A stretch of DNA of 64,000 nucleotides from Aliikangiella sp965214955 (GCA_965214955.1 CBDCCU010000010.1:372001-436000); one strand, 5' to 3'. Positions 37,969 to 47,636 are shown, counted from the first letter of the stretch. Program-made: numbers and translations. The notes: a model not told the origin generated them from the sequence alone.

Positions 37969-38834
37969 AGTCACCATTTATCTCTAAAACATTAATTGCC
38001 GCATTAAGTGTTTCAACACTATTTTCAGCAACCGCCAACGCCGCTGATAAAAGTTTTGCACGCGCGCAAAAAGAGCTAAAAATTATGAGTCGTATTTTTG
38101 ATACTTCACTTAATGAAGCCAATGAAGGAAAACGACGCTTTTTAAGCTCGCAAAACTCAAGTGCCACTTACTTAGCTAAACAAGGTATGGTGTTTAGTTT
38201 TAATTTTGGCAGAAACACTTTTGATACCGCCAGTGATTGGGCAGCCTTTGGTGAAGGTGTTGGTCATTTAGTGGGTGAAATAGCATCGGAGGTTGGCAAT
38301 GCTTTTGCCGAAGTTGAAATTCCCGAAGCGCCAGAGGCTATTGTTAATTTAGAAGAGTATTATGAAGATTACCAAGAGCGTATAGAAGCTCAAGAATATA
38401 TGCGTGAAAGATTAGCCGAACAACGCGAGCAAGTACGAGAGGTACAACGCGAAATTAGGCGAGTAGAACGTGAACAACGACATGCTCAAGAGCAAGAAGT
38501 AAAACAAGCCGAAAAACTACGTAAAAAGCTACAGGAAAAACTCAGTGTTTTAGAAAAGAAAAAAGACGAATACTCTAAAACTATGAAAGAATACCGAGAA
38601 AAACGTGACCAAAAATATTTGGCTTCTAGCAAGAAAAAATCAGATGCCATTATCTCAACGCTTTGTGATTATGGTGCAACCTTAAAGTCACTTAAAAATG
38701 ATGAGTTTGTAACCATAATTTTTGAAAACTACAACGACCAACAAGATCAAGTTTATGTTTTTGAATATAGCGATGTTAAATCATGTGACTCAGGTAAAGA
38801 TCTTTTAAAAGAAGCCATAAGCTATAAAATTTAA
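37965..38834 (+). CDS. exported coiled-coil protein of ECF operon
   Basis: 289 residues of unknown function. Signal peptide residues 1-26 (LIAALSVSTLFSATANA, cleavage before ADKS). A basic/acidic coiled coil spans about 125-225 (runs of EQREQVREVQREIRRVEREQ and KKKDEYSKTMKEY). Two cysteines near the C-terminus may form a disulfide. ATGA overlap with the anti-sigma gene. It may be the periplasmic sensor or effector of the sigma pathway; that is inferred from position only. Confidence 0.8.
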   Translation: MKSPFISKTLIAALSVSTLFSATANAADKSFARAQKELKIMSRIFDTSLNEANEGKRRFLSSQNSSATYLAKQGMVFSFNFGRNTFDTASDWAAFGEGVGHLVGEIASEVGNAFAEVEIPEAPEAIVNLEEYYEDYQERIEAQEYMRERLAEQREQVREVQREIRRVEREQRHAQEQEVKQAEKLRKKLQEKLSVLEKKKDEYSKTMKEYREKRDQKYLASSKKKSDAIISTLCDYGATLKSLKNDEFVTIIFENYNDQQDQVYVFEYSDVKSCDSGKDLLKEAISYKI

Positions 38835-38856
38835 ACTTAATAATCATCCTGTTATT

Positions 38857-38882
38857 AGGCCAGCATTGCTGGCCTTTTTTAT
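38857..38882 (+). terminator. rho-independent terminator of the ECF operon
   Basis: Stem AGGCCAGC / GCTGGCCT with loop ATT, then TTTTTTATTATT. Confidence 0.92.
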
Positions 38883-39053
38883 TATTAGTAGTAATGTTAG
38901 TTATGTCCATCTCACATAAGCATAAACGTAAAGAATGACCAACTTCGCTATATTTAAAAAGTTATTTGACGGTTTTTACGAATAGTGATAAAACGATTAC
39001 ATTGACATAGAGTTTATACTGACCATCTAAAAGCTAACCTAAAAGGAAATCTA

Positions 39054-39776
39054 ATGTTAATTAATAAAAAATTAGCTCTTGGCTTAATATTAATATCGAT
39101 ATTACTTTATGTTTTTTACTCTATTAGCGTAGACTCAAATTCCCCTCTCGAAGAAGAAATTTCTTTAGAAAATTCAAACCCCAAATCAAGCGAACACGGT
39201 AACAACACTACTATTCATCAACCTAATAACAATATCAAAAAAAATAGTTTAAAACAAAACAACTTATCTAAAGCCAAGCAGAATACTAATAATCAGCCAT
39301 CAAACCTAAAAGAATCACCCGTTTTTTACGGGGAAATAGAAATACCAGAAGAACTTAGGCAAGAATACGAAGAAGATAAAAAACTACGAGAACAAGCTTA
39401 TGGGTATATAGATCAAATAAAAGACTGGGACGAAACTTTTGAAAATGATGAGTTTGATAGTGAATGGTCAGCTAAAATGCTCAACAATATTAACGAACAA
39501 GTGCTTTACACCAATGGCAATAATAATTTTTCTGCTTTACAAGTTGAGGATTTAGATTGCAAAAAATTACTCTGCAGAATTGAATTTAGTAGAGTAACTG
39601 ACGATATAGCCCAATGGGATGATCAAAGATCTGGACTAATGTATGCTTTAATGAAGCTTGGCAGTAAACCCGATGCAAGAGAAAATCATCTTGATCGAGC
39701 ATTAAAAAGTCAATTTCTCGATAATGGTAATATTCGCTATTATATTACCCGTGGTAAAAGTGATTTAACACCTTAA
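39054..39776 (+). CDS. membrane-anchored unknown with DLxC(x4)C motif
   Basis: A 240-residue protein of unknown family. N-terminal helix (LALGLILISILLYVFYSIS), then an Asn/Lys/Gln-rich spacer (about 28-85) and an acidic C-terminal domain with VEDLDCKKLLCRIEF near residue 162. Helix, spacer and the DLxCxxxxC motif recur in the gene at 61957-62658, so the two are paralogues. The cysteines probably pair in the periplasm. A monocistronic unit with RBS AAAGGAAA and a terminator after it. Confidence 0.75.
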   Translation: MLINKKLALGLILISILLYVFYSISVDSNSPLEEEISLENSNPKSSEHGNNTTIHQPNNNIKKNSLKQNNLSKAKQNTNNQPSNLKESPVFYGEIEIPEELRQEYEEDKKLREQAYGYIDQIKDWDETFENDEFDSEWSAKMLNNINEQVLYTNGNNNFSALQVEDLDCKKLLCRIEFSRVTDDIAQWDDQRSGLMYALMKLGSKPDARENHLDRALKSQFLDNGNIRYYITRGKSDLTP

Positions 39777-39790
39777 ACCCCATTCTCTCT

Positions 39791-39815
39791 AAAGCCAGCA
39801 ATGCTGGCTTTTTTC
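39791..39815 (+). terminator. rho-independent terminator
   Basis: Perfect stem AAAGCCAGC / GCTGGCTTT, loop AAT, then TTTTCTGATT. Ends the gene at 39054. Confidence 0.93.
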
Positions 39816-39855
39816 TGATTAAATTTTCTTTAAAATTTATTTATTACGTTTTTAA

Positions 39856-39890
39856 TTGACATTTCAGATTGCATTCTCTACATTTGTAGA
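39856..39890 (+). promoter_or_regulatory. blaI-blaR promoter with BlaI-type operator over the -10
   Basis: -35 TTGACA (39856-39861), 17 bases, -10 TACATT (39879-39884). The dyad TCTACA-TT-TGTAGA (39877-39890) contains TACAnnTGTA, the known BlaI/MecI/CopY recognition core, and covers the -10. This predicts autorepression of the following operon. Confidence 0.8.
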
Positions 39891-39917
39891 CATAAATAAT
39901 CAACTATCACAATTATT

Positions 39918-40292
39918 ATGGAATTATCAGACTTTGAACTCGAAGTAATGCAAATACTTTGGCAACTGGGTGAATCGAGTGCGCCTAATATTCATAAGCA
40001 AATAGCTCAATCGCGCAGCGTAGCTTATACAACGGTTAAAACCATTATTGATCGACTAGAGAAAAAAGGCGCTATAAAACGAACAAGCCAACAAGGTCGA
40101 ACCATATTTTTTACCTCAACCATTAACAAAGAGCAATATCGTAAGCCCAAAATAAAAGATTTTATTAATCGAGTATTTTTAGGTAAAAGCAAACCGCTAG
40201 TCGCTCATATTATAGAAGAAGAACCTTTATCAAAAGAGGATATTGCTTTTTTAGAAACCTTATTAAAAGAGCGTAAAAAGGAACTAAAATAA
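39918..40292 (+). CDS. blaI: BlaI/MecI/CopY-family repressor
   Basis: A 124-residue winged-HTH repressor. LSDFELEVMQILWQLGESSA, then VAYTTVKTIIDRLEKKG (recognition helix) and the dimerisation tail ending in ALLKERKKEL-type helix (FLETLLKERKKELK). The family is released from DNA when cleaved by its partner metalloprotease. It starts 27 bases past the operator and one base before its partner gene. No beta-lactamase gene is present nearby, so the regulated target is unclear. Confidence 0.9.
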   Translation: MELSDFELEVMQILWQLGESSAPNIHKQIAQSRSVAYTTVKTIIDRLEKKGAIKRTSQQGRTIFFTSTINKEQYRKPKIKDFINRVFLGKSKPLVAHIIEEEPLSKEDIAFLETLLKERKKELK

Positions 40293-40293
40293 T

Positions 40294-41862
40294 ATGGAAT
40301 ATTACTTTATCTTCAATAGCCTAGTAACAATAGTTGTACTATCTTTTAGCAAATATGTAGCTGCATCTGCCAGCTATCGTTTTTATCTGGTTTCTTTTGC
40401 ATTAGCCATGTGGGTTATTCCTTGGCACTTATTAGATACACTTATTCCTATAAAAAACCAAATAGCTCGTCATTGGATTTTGCCACAAATTGCTTTTTCA
40501 TCTGACAATTTTAAAGCCGACAACTCAAACAATTGGCATACTTTTTTAAACTGGCATGCCTTACTAACTACTCTATTCGCTATAGGCTTCGTGCTACTGA
40601 TAAAAAAGCTAGTTATTCATTGGTTATGGGTTAAAAAGTTACAAGCTAGCCACTATCAAGTTTTAGAACATAAAGAACTTGCCGTCTATCAAAGCAACGC
40701 TATTTCCGGTGCGGTACTTGTTGGACTTTTTAGGCCAAAAATATGGATTTCTTCATCAATTAAAAGCCGCTCAATAAAAAACGCTATTATTGAACACGAA
40801 AAGCAACACTTTTATCGCAACGATAATGTAAAGCTTTTAATTCTGACAGTTATTGAATCATTATTTTGGTGGAATCCGCTGGTTATTTCTCTAGTAAAAC
40901 AAGCTCGATTTTTAATTGAAGTTTTATGTGATCAAGCGGCAGAAAAAGCCGTTGGTAAAGACCAATATCTAACAGCTTTAAGCGAGCTTATTTATTTTCA
41001 AACACAAAACCTAAACCCCAATTTATCAAGTTATGCACTTTCAACCCACAACAATAATATTAATCGAATAAAACTGTTAAAGGATAAACCAACAATGAAC
41101 TTCACAAAAAAGCTAGGATATTTTTCTATTGTAATCACTGCTATTTTCTCAATAACTTTTTATACCTTTTCTTCAAAAGCCATCTCAACAGCAATTAATG
41201 CTAATCAAGAAACCATGATTAATTTAGACGAAAAAATGTCGGCTAATTTTGAAAACATTCCACTCCAAGAGTTTTTCAAATTAGTTGCCAGCTTTGCAAA
41301 ACTAGATAATGTCAATGTTGATAGCACAGTGAGTAATCAAAAGATAAGCCTTAATGTAAAGACAATACCGCTTAGAACACTTTTTAAAGAGCTAAGCGAA
41401 AAACACAACATTGCAATTTCTATTGATGATAAAACCATTAATGTAAAACCGTTAAATGGCGGTTTTAAAACAGCCGAAGAAATCATTTATCAAAGTATTG
41501 AAAATCCAGATGGTGCGTTAGTTAATTTTAATATTAAAATCACTTCAACTGACTCATCAAATGTACAACATCTTACAACGGCTGAATTTCAAATATGGTC
41601 TAATTTTAACAAACAAGCTTTTGTGAAAATTGGAAATGATTTACAGCTTGCCATTAAAATCAAGGAAGTTGAGCAAGGCGCACTATTTGATGTGAAAATT
41701 ATTGAATCATTAGATACACCAGAAATGAAAGTGCTTGCAGAGCCTAGGTTAATTGCTGAGTTTTCAAAACTGGCAGTTGTCGAATTTAATAACAAAGAAA
41801 TGAATAAACTAGTGTCTATTGAAATGCTTGCAGAAAAAACCAAACAGCCATCAAATTCATAG
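40294..41862 (+). CDS. blaR1: BlaR1/MecR1 M56 metallopeptidase with C-terminal STN-like domain
   Basis: 522 residues. The N-terminal M56 domain has four helices, with the zinc motif HEKQH in IIEHEKQHFYRND (near residue 165) and a later Glu in LIEVLCDQAAEKAV. In BlaR1 the C-terminus is a beta-lactam sensor; here it is instead a helix (YFSIVITAIFSITFYTF) then an STN/secretin-like fold (NIPLQEFFKLVASFAKL, about 320-400) and a second beta domain. So the sensed signal is unlikely to be a beta-lactam. Paired with blaI in a two-gene operon. Confidence 0.82.
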   Translation: MEYYFIFNSLVTIVVLSFSKYVAASASYRFYLVSFALAMWVIPWHLLDTLIPIKNQIARHWILPQIAFSSDNFKADNSNNWHTFLNWHALLTTLFAIGFVLLIKKLVIHWLWVKKLQASHYQVLEHKELAVYQSNAISGAVLVGLFRPKIWISSSIKSRSIKNAIIEHEKQHFYRNDNVKLLILTVIESLFWWNPLVISLVKQARFLIEVLCDQAAEKAVGKDQYLTALSELIYFQTQNLNPNLSSYALSTHNNNINRIKLLKDKPTMNFTKKLGYFSIVITAIFSITFYTFSSKAISTAINANQETMINLDEKMSANFENIPLQEFFKLVASFAKLDNVNVDSTVSNQKISLNVKTIPLRTLFKELSEKHNIAISIDDKTINVKPLNGGFKTAEEIIYQSIENPDGALVNFNIKITSTDSSNVQHLTTAEFQIWSNFNKQAFVKIGNDLQLAIKIKEVEQGALFDVKIIESLDTPEMKVLAEPRLIAEFSKLAVVEFNNKEMNKLVSIEMLAEKTKQPSNS

Positions 41863-41877
41863 AGACAAAACAACGAA

Positions 41878-41962
41878 TTAGCCTTCCGCTTTTATATACC
41901 CGTTCTCCTTCAAAATGCATGTTTCAGCATATTGAAAGAGAACGGGTATAAGAGAAGGCTAA
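41878..41962. repeat. palindromic repeat family, copy B (terminator-like)
   Basis: Nested inverted repeats: outer TTAGCCTTC / GAAGGCTAA and inner TATACCCGTTCTC / GAGAACGGGTATA around a core with CTTCAAAATGCATGTTTCA. It lies between convergent genes, so it may end transcription in both directions. Confidence 0.85.
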
Positions 41963-41978
41963 TCAAAAATATTATTGC

Positions 41979-42533
41979 TTAAAATGAATACCTAAACCCA
42001 ACTCCCGTTTGATCAAAATCTGATCCATTTTTAATATCTAACACTAAAGAAAATTTACTGTTAAGCCGATAAGCCCCTTCTAAAACCCAGAGCTTGGTAC
42101 TATCTTCAATGTCGGTATATTCATAGGCAACCTTGGTTTCAATTTTTTTACCCCATCGACTTTTAGTACCAATGCTTAACCGATACCCCGAATCATCAAA
42201 ACCGTTTGAATTTTCTGCTTGGCTATAATCAATTTGAGCAAATAAACTAGTGTAGTTACTAATTGATGAATTAAACCCAATACCAATATTGGTAAAATCA
42301 AATTCGGCATTACCCTCTTCTACATTAAGCGTATCTAAACTAAAATAAATATTATTGGTGAGTGACTTTTTGAGTTTAAATTCATAGCCATTAAGATCAA
42401 AGGCAAAGTTATCTTCAAGCTCTGTTGCGCTAACTTGAAGATAGTCATAGCTAGGTGTTTCGGCAAAAATTGGTGTGGTAAAACTTATGCCTAAAGTGGC
42501 AAGTGCAATGCTAGTAATGGTTAGCTTTTTCAT
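41979..42533 (-). CDS. small outer-membrane beta-barrel protein
   Basis: 184 residues with a signal peptide (IALATLGISFTTPIFA, cleavage before ETPS). The rest alternates in beta strands and ends in GVGFRYSF, with the C-terminal Phe used by the BAM complex. About eight strands fit the length. Family not recognised; substrate unknown. Single gene. Confidence 0.8.
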   Translation of the reverse strand: MKKLTITSIALATLGISFTTPIFAETPSYDYLQVSATELEDNFAFDLNGYEFKLKKSLTNNIYFSLDTLNVEEGNAEFDFTNIGIGFNSSISNYTSLFAQIDYSQAENSNGFDDSGYRLSIGTKSRWGKKIETKVAYEYTDIEDSTKLWVLEGAYRLNSKFSLVLDIKNGSDFDQTGVGFRYSF

Positions 42534-42628
42534 GATTAATCCTTTTGGGTTTTAAAAAGTTCCCAATAAGATTAATCATGTTTAACTTAATTAAAACTGA
42601 ACTAAAAAAACTTTGTTTTAAAATTCTT

Positions 42629-43636
42629 TTAAGCGAAAAATGCCTGCTTAATATTGTCGGATAATTTAAGTCCACTTAAATTTGCTCGCTGCAATAATTG
42701 CCAATAGTAACGATAAGTTGCCCTGTCGTGTAGTTCACCTTTAAATTGAATGGGTCCCCAGTCTGTTGCTTGTGCCGCTAATAAAATGCCTTCGGCATCT
42801 TCTACTTCGGAATAGTCGGGTTTCATTGCATCAACAATGGCTTGAATTTGTGTTGGGTAAATACTCCACATTCTTAAAAAACCAAATTCATTTCTGGCAC
42901 GTTTTGCATCGGCTAAAGTTTGCTCGGCATTTTTTAAATCCAAAGTCACATTATGTGCAGGAATAATTCCATTAGCTAAAGCAGCAGCTACCATTTCGGT
43001 TTTGGCTCGGGCTAATAATGGATGCTCAAATTGCCCAGGGCTACGCATACAGGTTGCGGGAATAGCCCCATTATGCCCGCTAACAAAATCCATCATGCCA
43101 AAATCTAATACCTGAACCCAATCTACCTTTGCAATTTGCCAAACTTCTTTTAATGCGCCATGGGTTTCAATTAAAACGTGAATAGGAATTTGTCTGCTGA
43201 TATTATTGTCTTTTGCAACCTTTTGAATATAGGCCACCATTTCAGCAATCTGGCTCGCTTTTGTAGATTTTGGTAAGGTAATATAAGCCACTTTTTCACC
43301 GATTTGCGGCACTAATATATCAACATCAGCTTGCCAATGCGGGTGAGAATAGTCATGAATTCTAACCCCCATCATAGCAAATTTATTTTGTTCACTGGCA
43401 ATCACTCTGGCAACCATTTTGGCATGCTGAGCTTCTTGTCCCGATGCCGCGCCATCTTCGCAATCACAGGTAATATCAAAAACGGGTCCCATTTTATCTT
43501 GCAGTTCCAATGCTTTTAAAATGAGTTTTTCACTACCTGCAAAATGCTCGCAACTAGGAATAACAGGAAACGGTTTTTCTTCATCAAACAGTGCATCATT
43601 GGGATGAACGGGCTGTAAAGCATTTATTTCAGACAT
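42629..43636 (-). CDS. CitE/HpcH-family lyase-like protein 1
   Basis: 335 residues in the citrate-lyase-beta/HpcH TIM-barrel fold. The metal-site region reads FDITCDCEDGAAS (a change on the usual DLEDS) and IETHGALKEVW carries the second Mg-binding Glu. Family members cleave or form malyl-CoA, beta-methylmalyl-CoA or citramalyl-CoA, or hydrolyse malyl-CoA. Start: ATG 43636 (MSEINAL) follows GGCTCCTGCATT-type context better than the ATG at 43651. Transcribed away from the four-gene cluster at 43900, with a 263-base shared promoter region. Confidence 0.78.
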   Translation of the reverse strand: MSEINALQPVHPNDALFDEEKPFPVIPSCEHFAGSEKLILKALELQDKMGPVFDITCDCEDGAASGQEAQHAKMVARVIASEQNKFAMMGVRIHDYSHPHWQADVDILVPQIGEKVAYITLPKSTKASQIAEMVAYIQKVAKDNNISRQIPIHVLIETHGALKEVWQIAKVDWVQVLDFGMMDFVSGHNGAIPATCMRSPGQFEHPLLARAKTEMVAAALANGIIPAHNVTLDLKNAEQTLADAKRARNEFGFLRMWSIYPTQIQAIVDAMKPDYSEVEDAEGILLAAQATDWGPIQFKGELHDRATYRYYWQLLQRANLSGLKLSDNIKQAFFA

Positions 43637-43899
43637 TTGTGGCTCCTGCATTTATAAAGGTCGTTTTAAAATATCATTGTTTCAAAATAAGATCTTAAAT
43701 ATTTATCGCACTTATACAATCTTCAAACAAGCTTGTTCTGCCTATATTTCCTATAGGCAAATTGTTGTACAACATTTAGTCGCTATAGTTTAGTCTGATT
43801 ACTCCTTTTTTTTAAACACCTGTTTGAATATTTTGAGTCTATCGTTTACATTTAATGATAGCAACAAGTTGTCTGACCAGTAAAAATGGAATAACAAAT

Positions 43900-45021
43900 A
43901 TGAATTATCATAATGAGTTTTTAGAACAAGTGAATGAAGAAGACGTTCTTGGCGGCTTTTGGCCAGGTATTCAGCTTTATTATCCGCCAGTAAAATATTC
44001 TCCTGCAAAAGGTGAGTATGAAACCATGGAGCAAGCCGTTGAGCGATTACGCAAACATGCTCACTATTGCCCTGCTCATACTTTGTTATTTGATTTAGAA
44101 GATGGTTGCCGACAAAAAGCCATGAGCCGTGAGCTGTTAAAAAACGAGCTACCCAAATTTCCTGAGCGAAAATTTCAAATTGCCTTAAGAATTAACCCTT
44201 TTCGTACCGAAGAGTACGAGAAAGATCTTGCCATGATCCAAGAAGTTGCCGAGCATATCGACGTAATCATTCTTGCTAAAGCGGGTGAAATGTATGGCCC
44301 TGCCGAAATTAGAGATTTATCGGCTTGGCTAGTGGGTGTTAATCCAAAAATTGAAATTCAGCCTATTATTGAACATCCTCGCTCACTAAAAATTGCCCCC
44401 GATTTAATGGCATTTTCCACCGTAAAGCACGTGGTTTTTGGCATACACGACTTTTCCAAAGCCATGGCTATTCATTTAACCCCCGAAGGTTGGATTGATG
44501 AGCTAAAAACCTATTTGCGTAATCTGTTATTAGAAGCCCGAATTTCTGGCACAGGCGTTATTGGCGGCGTAGAAGTATTAATTAATGACACCCCAATGCC
44601 CGAAAAAAACATAGAGCCACACGATGTAAGGCGCTGGCTCGATTTACATGGTGATCACGAAAGCCATGTGGTTCACCGTCATGCCACTGTTGAAGCGCAA
44701 ATGGGACTCACTGGAAAACAAGTGATCCACCCCTATCACATTCACTTATGTAAAGTGGCATTTACCCCTTCACCCATGATAATTGAGCGCAACGTTAATA
44801 TTTTAAAAGCCGCCATTGATGCCGATGCTTTATTAGGCGGAGCGATAAAATTTGAAGGCGAAATGCTTGATCCACCCATGTTTGGCAAGGCTTTACAAAC
44901 CCTATTACGCGCTTATGCACTAAAATCATTGTCAATTGACGACAAGCAATTTGCTATGGATGTATTGAAAAAACTGCCTATCCACGTGATCCGCGAAAAC
45001 TGGCCATACGGAAGAATATAG
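43900..45021 (+). CDS. CitE/HpcH-family lyase-like protein 2
   Basis: 373 residues. The metal-site motif LLFDLEDGCRQKA is canonical, IQPIIEHPRSLKIAP carries the second Glu, and GLTGKQVIHPYHI is the CitE C-terminal IHP motif. It is longer than CitE (about 290) and close in size to malyl-CoA/beta-methylmalyl-CoA lyases (about 350). Start: ATG 43900 is taken rather than the upstream ATG at 43855, which adds an unrelated 15 residues. First gene of a tightly packed run (2 bases to the next). Confidence 0.8.
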   Translation: MNYHNEFLEQVNEEDVLGGFWPGIQLYYPPVKYSPAKGEYETMEQAVERLRKHAHYCPAHTLLFDLEDGCRQKAMSRELLKNELPKFPERKFQIALRINPFRTEEYEKDLAMIQEVAEHIDVIILAKAGEMYGPAEIRDLSAWLVGVNPKIEIQPIIEHPRSLKIAPDLMAFSTVKHVVFGIHDFSKAMAIHLTPEGWIDELKTYLRNLLLEARISGTGVIGGVEVLINDTPMPEKNIEPHDVRRWLDLHGDHESHVVHRHATVEAQMGLTGKQVIHPYHIHLCKVAFTPSPMIIERNVNILKAAIDADALLGGAIKFEGEMLDPPMFGKALQTLLRAYALKSLSIDDKQFAMDVLKKLPIHVIRENWPYGRI

Positions 45022-45023
45022 CC

Positions 45024-46718
45024 ATGAGCAGCAATATAAAACAAAACCCAACTAAAGCTGATCACTTTTCTCAATACCTAAAGCATATTGAGGGCAAGTG
45101 GCAGTGGCAACTACCAGATAAATTTAATATTACCCAAGCTTGTGTTACCCAACATTTAAGTAAAGATAAGGCAAATGATTTAGCCTTAATTGTTGAAGAC
45201 GATCAATTAGGCACTAAAGCGCTTAGCTATCAAACGCTTGCCGATCAAAGCGCCCAATTTGCTAATGCCTTACATACTTTTAATATTGAGCAAGGCGAAC
45301 GAGTGCTTATTCGTTTACCCAATTCCACCGATTACCCTGTGAGTTTTTTTGGATGTTTAAGGCAAGGGGCTATTGCTGTTCCTACTTCTACCCTACTTGC
45401 AGCTAAAGAAGTGAGTTACTTGGCTAAAGATTCAGGTGCAAAAGTATTGGTAACGGCAAAATCAATGTGGACGGAGTTAGAAAGTCTATTAGACGAAGAA
45501 ACTCAACTAACCACCATTATGCTTGCAGGAGTTGGTGAAATGCCAACACTCCCTAAAAACAGTAAAGTTAATATTGTTGATTTTGAGTTGGCTTTGTCGC
45601 AACAATCAGTCGAGCACAAAATTGTTGATTCAAGCCTTAATGATCCTGCTTATTTGGTTTATACCTCAGGAACTACAGGCTACCCTAAAGGTGTATTACA
45701 CGCTCACCGCTCATTAATTGGTCGCATTCCAGCAAGTCGTTATTGGTTTGACTTTAAATCGGGCGACAGAATTATGCACTCTGGCAAGTTTAACTGGACC
45801 TATGTGCTAGGCTCGGCGCTAATGGATCCACTTTTTCATGGTCATACGGTGATTGTACATGAGGGAAAAAACGATGCATCAACTTGGCCAAAGCTGATTA
45901 AAAAACATAACTGCACTATTTTTATTGGGGTTCCAACCATTTATCGGCAAATTATCCAAAAGACTGATTTTAAGGCAAATGATGTTCCCTCGCTAAGGCA
46001 TTGCATGAGCGCAGGTGAACATTTATCCGATGAAATGCTACTCGCTTGGCGAGAAAGGTTTAATATGGATGTGTTTGAAGCCATTGGTATGTCGGAGTTT
46101 TCTTACTATATTTCTCAGCATAAAGGCGCAGCAATTAAACCGGGTGCGGCAGGTTTTCCACAGCCAGGTCATAATATTCAATTGCTTGATAGCGAAGGGA
46201 ATAATGTTTCAGCCAACGAAGAAGGCATGATTGCTATCCCCGATGATGATCCTGGATTATTTTTACAATATTGGCAACTTCCCGAAGAAACAGCAAAAGC
46301 AAAAAATAATGGCTACTTTTTTACCGGTGACTATGCTCGCTGTGATAAACAAGGCTATATTTGGTTTTTAGGTCGTAAAGACGACATTATTAATACTTTT
46401 GGTTATCGCGTATCCCCGCATGAAATTGAGCGAGTAATTAAAACTCATCCCAAAGTGGCAGACTGTGTTGCCCTTGGTGAAGAAATTGATACCGATAAAG
46501 TTTTAGTGAGTATTTGTGTGATACCAACATCACCAAATTCACTCAGCGAAGATGAACTTATTAAATTTGGCGCAGCTAATTTAGCTAAATACAAAGCGCC
46601 TAAAATTGCCCACTTATATGAAACTTTTCCACGCACAAAAAATGGAAAAGTATTACGAAAACAAATGCTAATAGAGTTAGAGCAAAAGCGAAATAATTCT
46701 ACAAGGAGTAAATCATGA
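45024..46718 (+). CDS. AMP-forming acyl-CoA ligase
   Basis: 564 residues of the ANL superfamily. P-loop YTSGTTGYPKG, the A5 motif AIGMSEFSYYISQ, TGDYARCDKQGY and GRKDDIINTFGYRVSP, and the catalytic lysine in PRTKNGKVLRKQML. It resembles benzoate/acetate-CoA ligases. Given its partners, the substrate may be a short dicarboxylic acid such as mesaconate, but a monocarboxylate is not excluded. Overlaps the next gene by 4 bases (ATGA). Confidence 0.85.
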   Translation: MSSNIKQNPTKADHFSQYLKHIEGKWQWQLPDKFNITQACVTQHLSKDKANDLALIVEDDQLGTKALSYQTLADQSAQFANALHTFNIEQGERVLIRLPNSTDYPVSFFGCLRQGAIAVPTSTLLAAKEVSYLAKDSGAKVLVTAKSMWTELESLLDEETQLTTIMLAGVGEMPTLPKNSKVNIVDFELALSQQSVEHKIVDSSLNDPAYLVYTSGTTGYPKGVLHAHRSLIGRIPASRYWFDFKSGDRIMHSGKFNWTYVLGSALMDPLFHGHTVIVHEGKNDASTWPKLIKKHNCTIFIGVPTIYRQIIQKTDFKANDVPSLRHCMSAGEHLSDEMLLAWRERFNMDVFEAIGMSEFSYYISQHKGAAIKPGAAGFPQPGHNIQLLDSEGNNVSANEEGMIAIPDDDPGLFLQYWQLPEETAKAKNNGYFFTGDYARCDKQGYIWFLGRKDDIINTFGYRVSPHEIERVIKTHPKVADCVALGEEIDTDKVLVSICVIPTSPNSLSEDELIKFGAANLAKYKAPKIAHLYETFPRTKNGKVLRKQMLIELEQKRNNSTRSKS

Positions 46719-47611
46719 CTTTTCAATACCGACCGCGTCGTAGTGTGCTTTATGTTACGGGACATAATGCAAGACATATCGAAAAGTCGCGCCAACTTCA
46801 AGTTGATACAATTGTTTTTGATTTACAAGAATCCGTTCCGCCTCAACGCAAAGTTGAAGCCCGCAATCTTTTACAAAAATCTTTTGAAAACAATGATTTT
46901 GGTTATTCTGAAAAAGTGCTAAGAGTAAATTCATTAGATTCCGAATGGGGAATGGACGATCTTCGTGCTGCCGCAGGGCTCGATATTGATGCCGTTTTAT
47001 TCCCTTGTGTTGAATCAAAGGGACAACTTAAAGCAGCTATTGCCACATTAGATGAATTAGGTGGTAGTCATTTAAAAGTAATGGCCAATATCGAAAGCCC
47101 CAAAGGCGTTTTGCGTAGCGATGAAATTGCAGGGGCATCTGATCGCTTAAACGCATTAGTTTTAGGCACAACCGATTTAGCCAATGCATTAAGAATTAAC
47201 CTAACAACCGATAGAATGGGGCTTATGACAAGCTTGTCGCTTTGTATTTTAGCTGCCAGAGCCAATAATATTTGTGTTATTGATGGTCCACACTTTGATC
47301 TTAAAAACATTGAAGCTTGCGAGTTTTCTTGTCGTCAGGCTAGAGATTTAGGCTTTGATGGCAAAGCCGTTATTCACCCTGTGCAATTGGCTTATACCAA
47401 TGATGCCTTTACCCCAAAAGGTGAAGATGTAAAACGCGCTAAAAAAATTATTGATGCCATTGGTCAGGCTCATGAGCAAGGTAGAACAACGGCAGTTATT
47501 GACGACAGATTAATTGAGCCCTCGCTAGAACAGTGGGCGCGCCGAGTCATAGCACTTTATAATCAAGTGCATCAATTAGGTCAAAGCGACTTAATTGGCC
47601 CTGAAAAATAA
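46715..47611 (+). CDS. CitE-family CoA-ester lyase 3
   Basis: 298 residues, classic CitE length. RRSVLYVTGHN at the start, the metal motif FDLQESVPPQRK (DLQE instead of DLED), MANIESPKGVL with the second Glu, and GFDGKAVIHPVQL at the end. CitE-type stand-alone lyases act on citramalyl-CoA or malyl-CoA. Coupled to the acyl-CoA ligase by ATGA and followed after 25 bases by the hydratase gene. Confidence 0.86.
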   Translation: MTFQYRPRRSVLYVTGHNARHIEKSRQLQVDTIVFDLQESVPPQRKVEARNLLQKSFENNDFGYSEKVLRVNSLDSEWGMDDLRAAAGLDIDAVLFPCVESKGQLKAAIATLDELGGSHLKVMANIESPKGVLRSDEIAGASDRLNALVLGTTDLANALRINLTTDRMGLMTSLSLCILAARANNICVIDGPHFDLKNIEACEFSCRQARDLGFDGKAVIHPVQLAYTNDAFTPKGEDVKRAKKIIDAIGQAHEQGRTTAVIDDRLIEPSLEQWARRVIALYNQVHQLGQSDLIGPEK

Positions 47612-47636
47612 GTTTATTTTGACTAACGAGATCACC

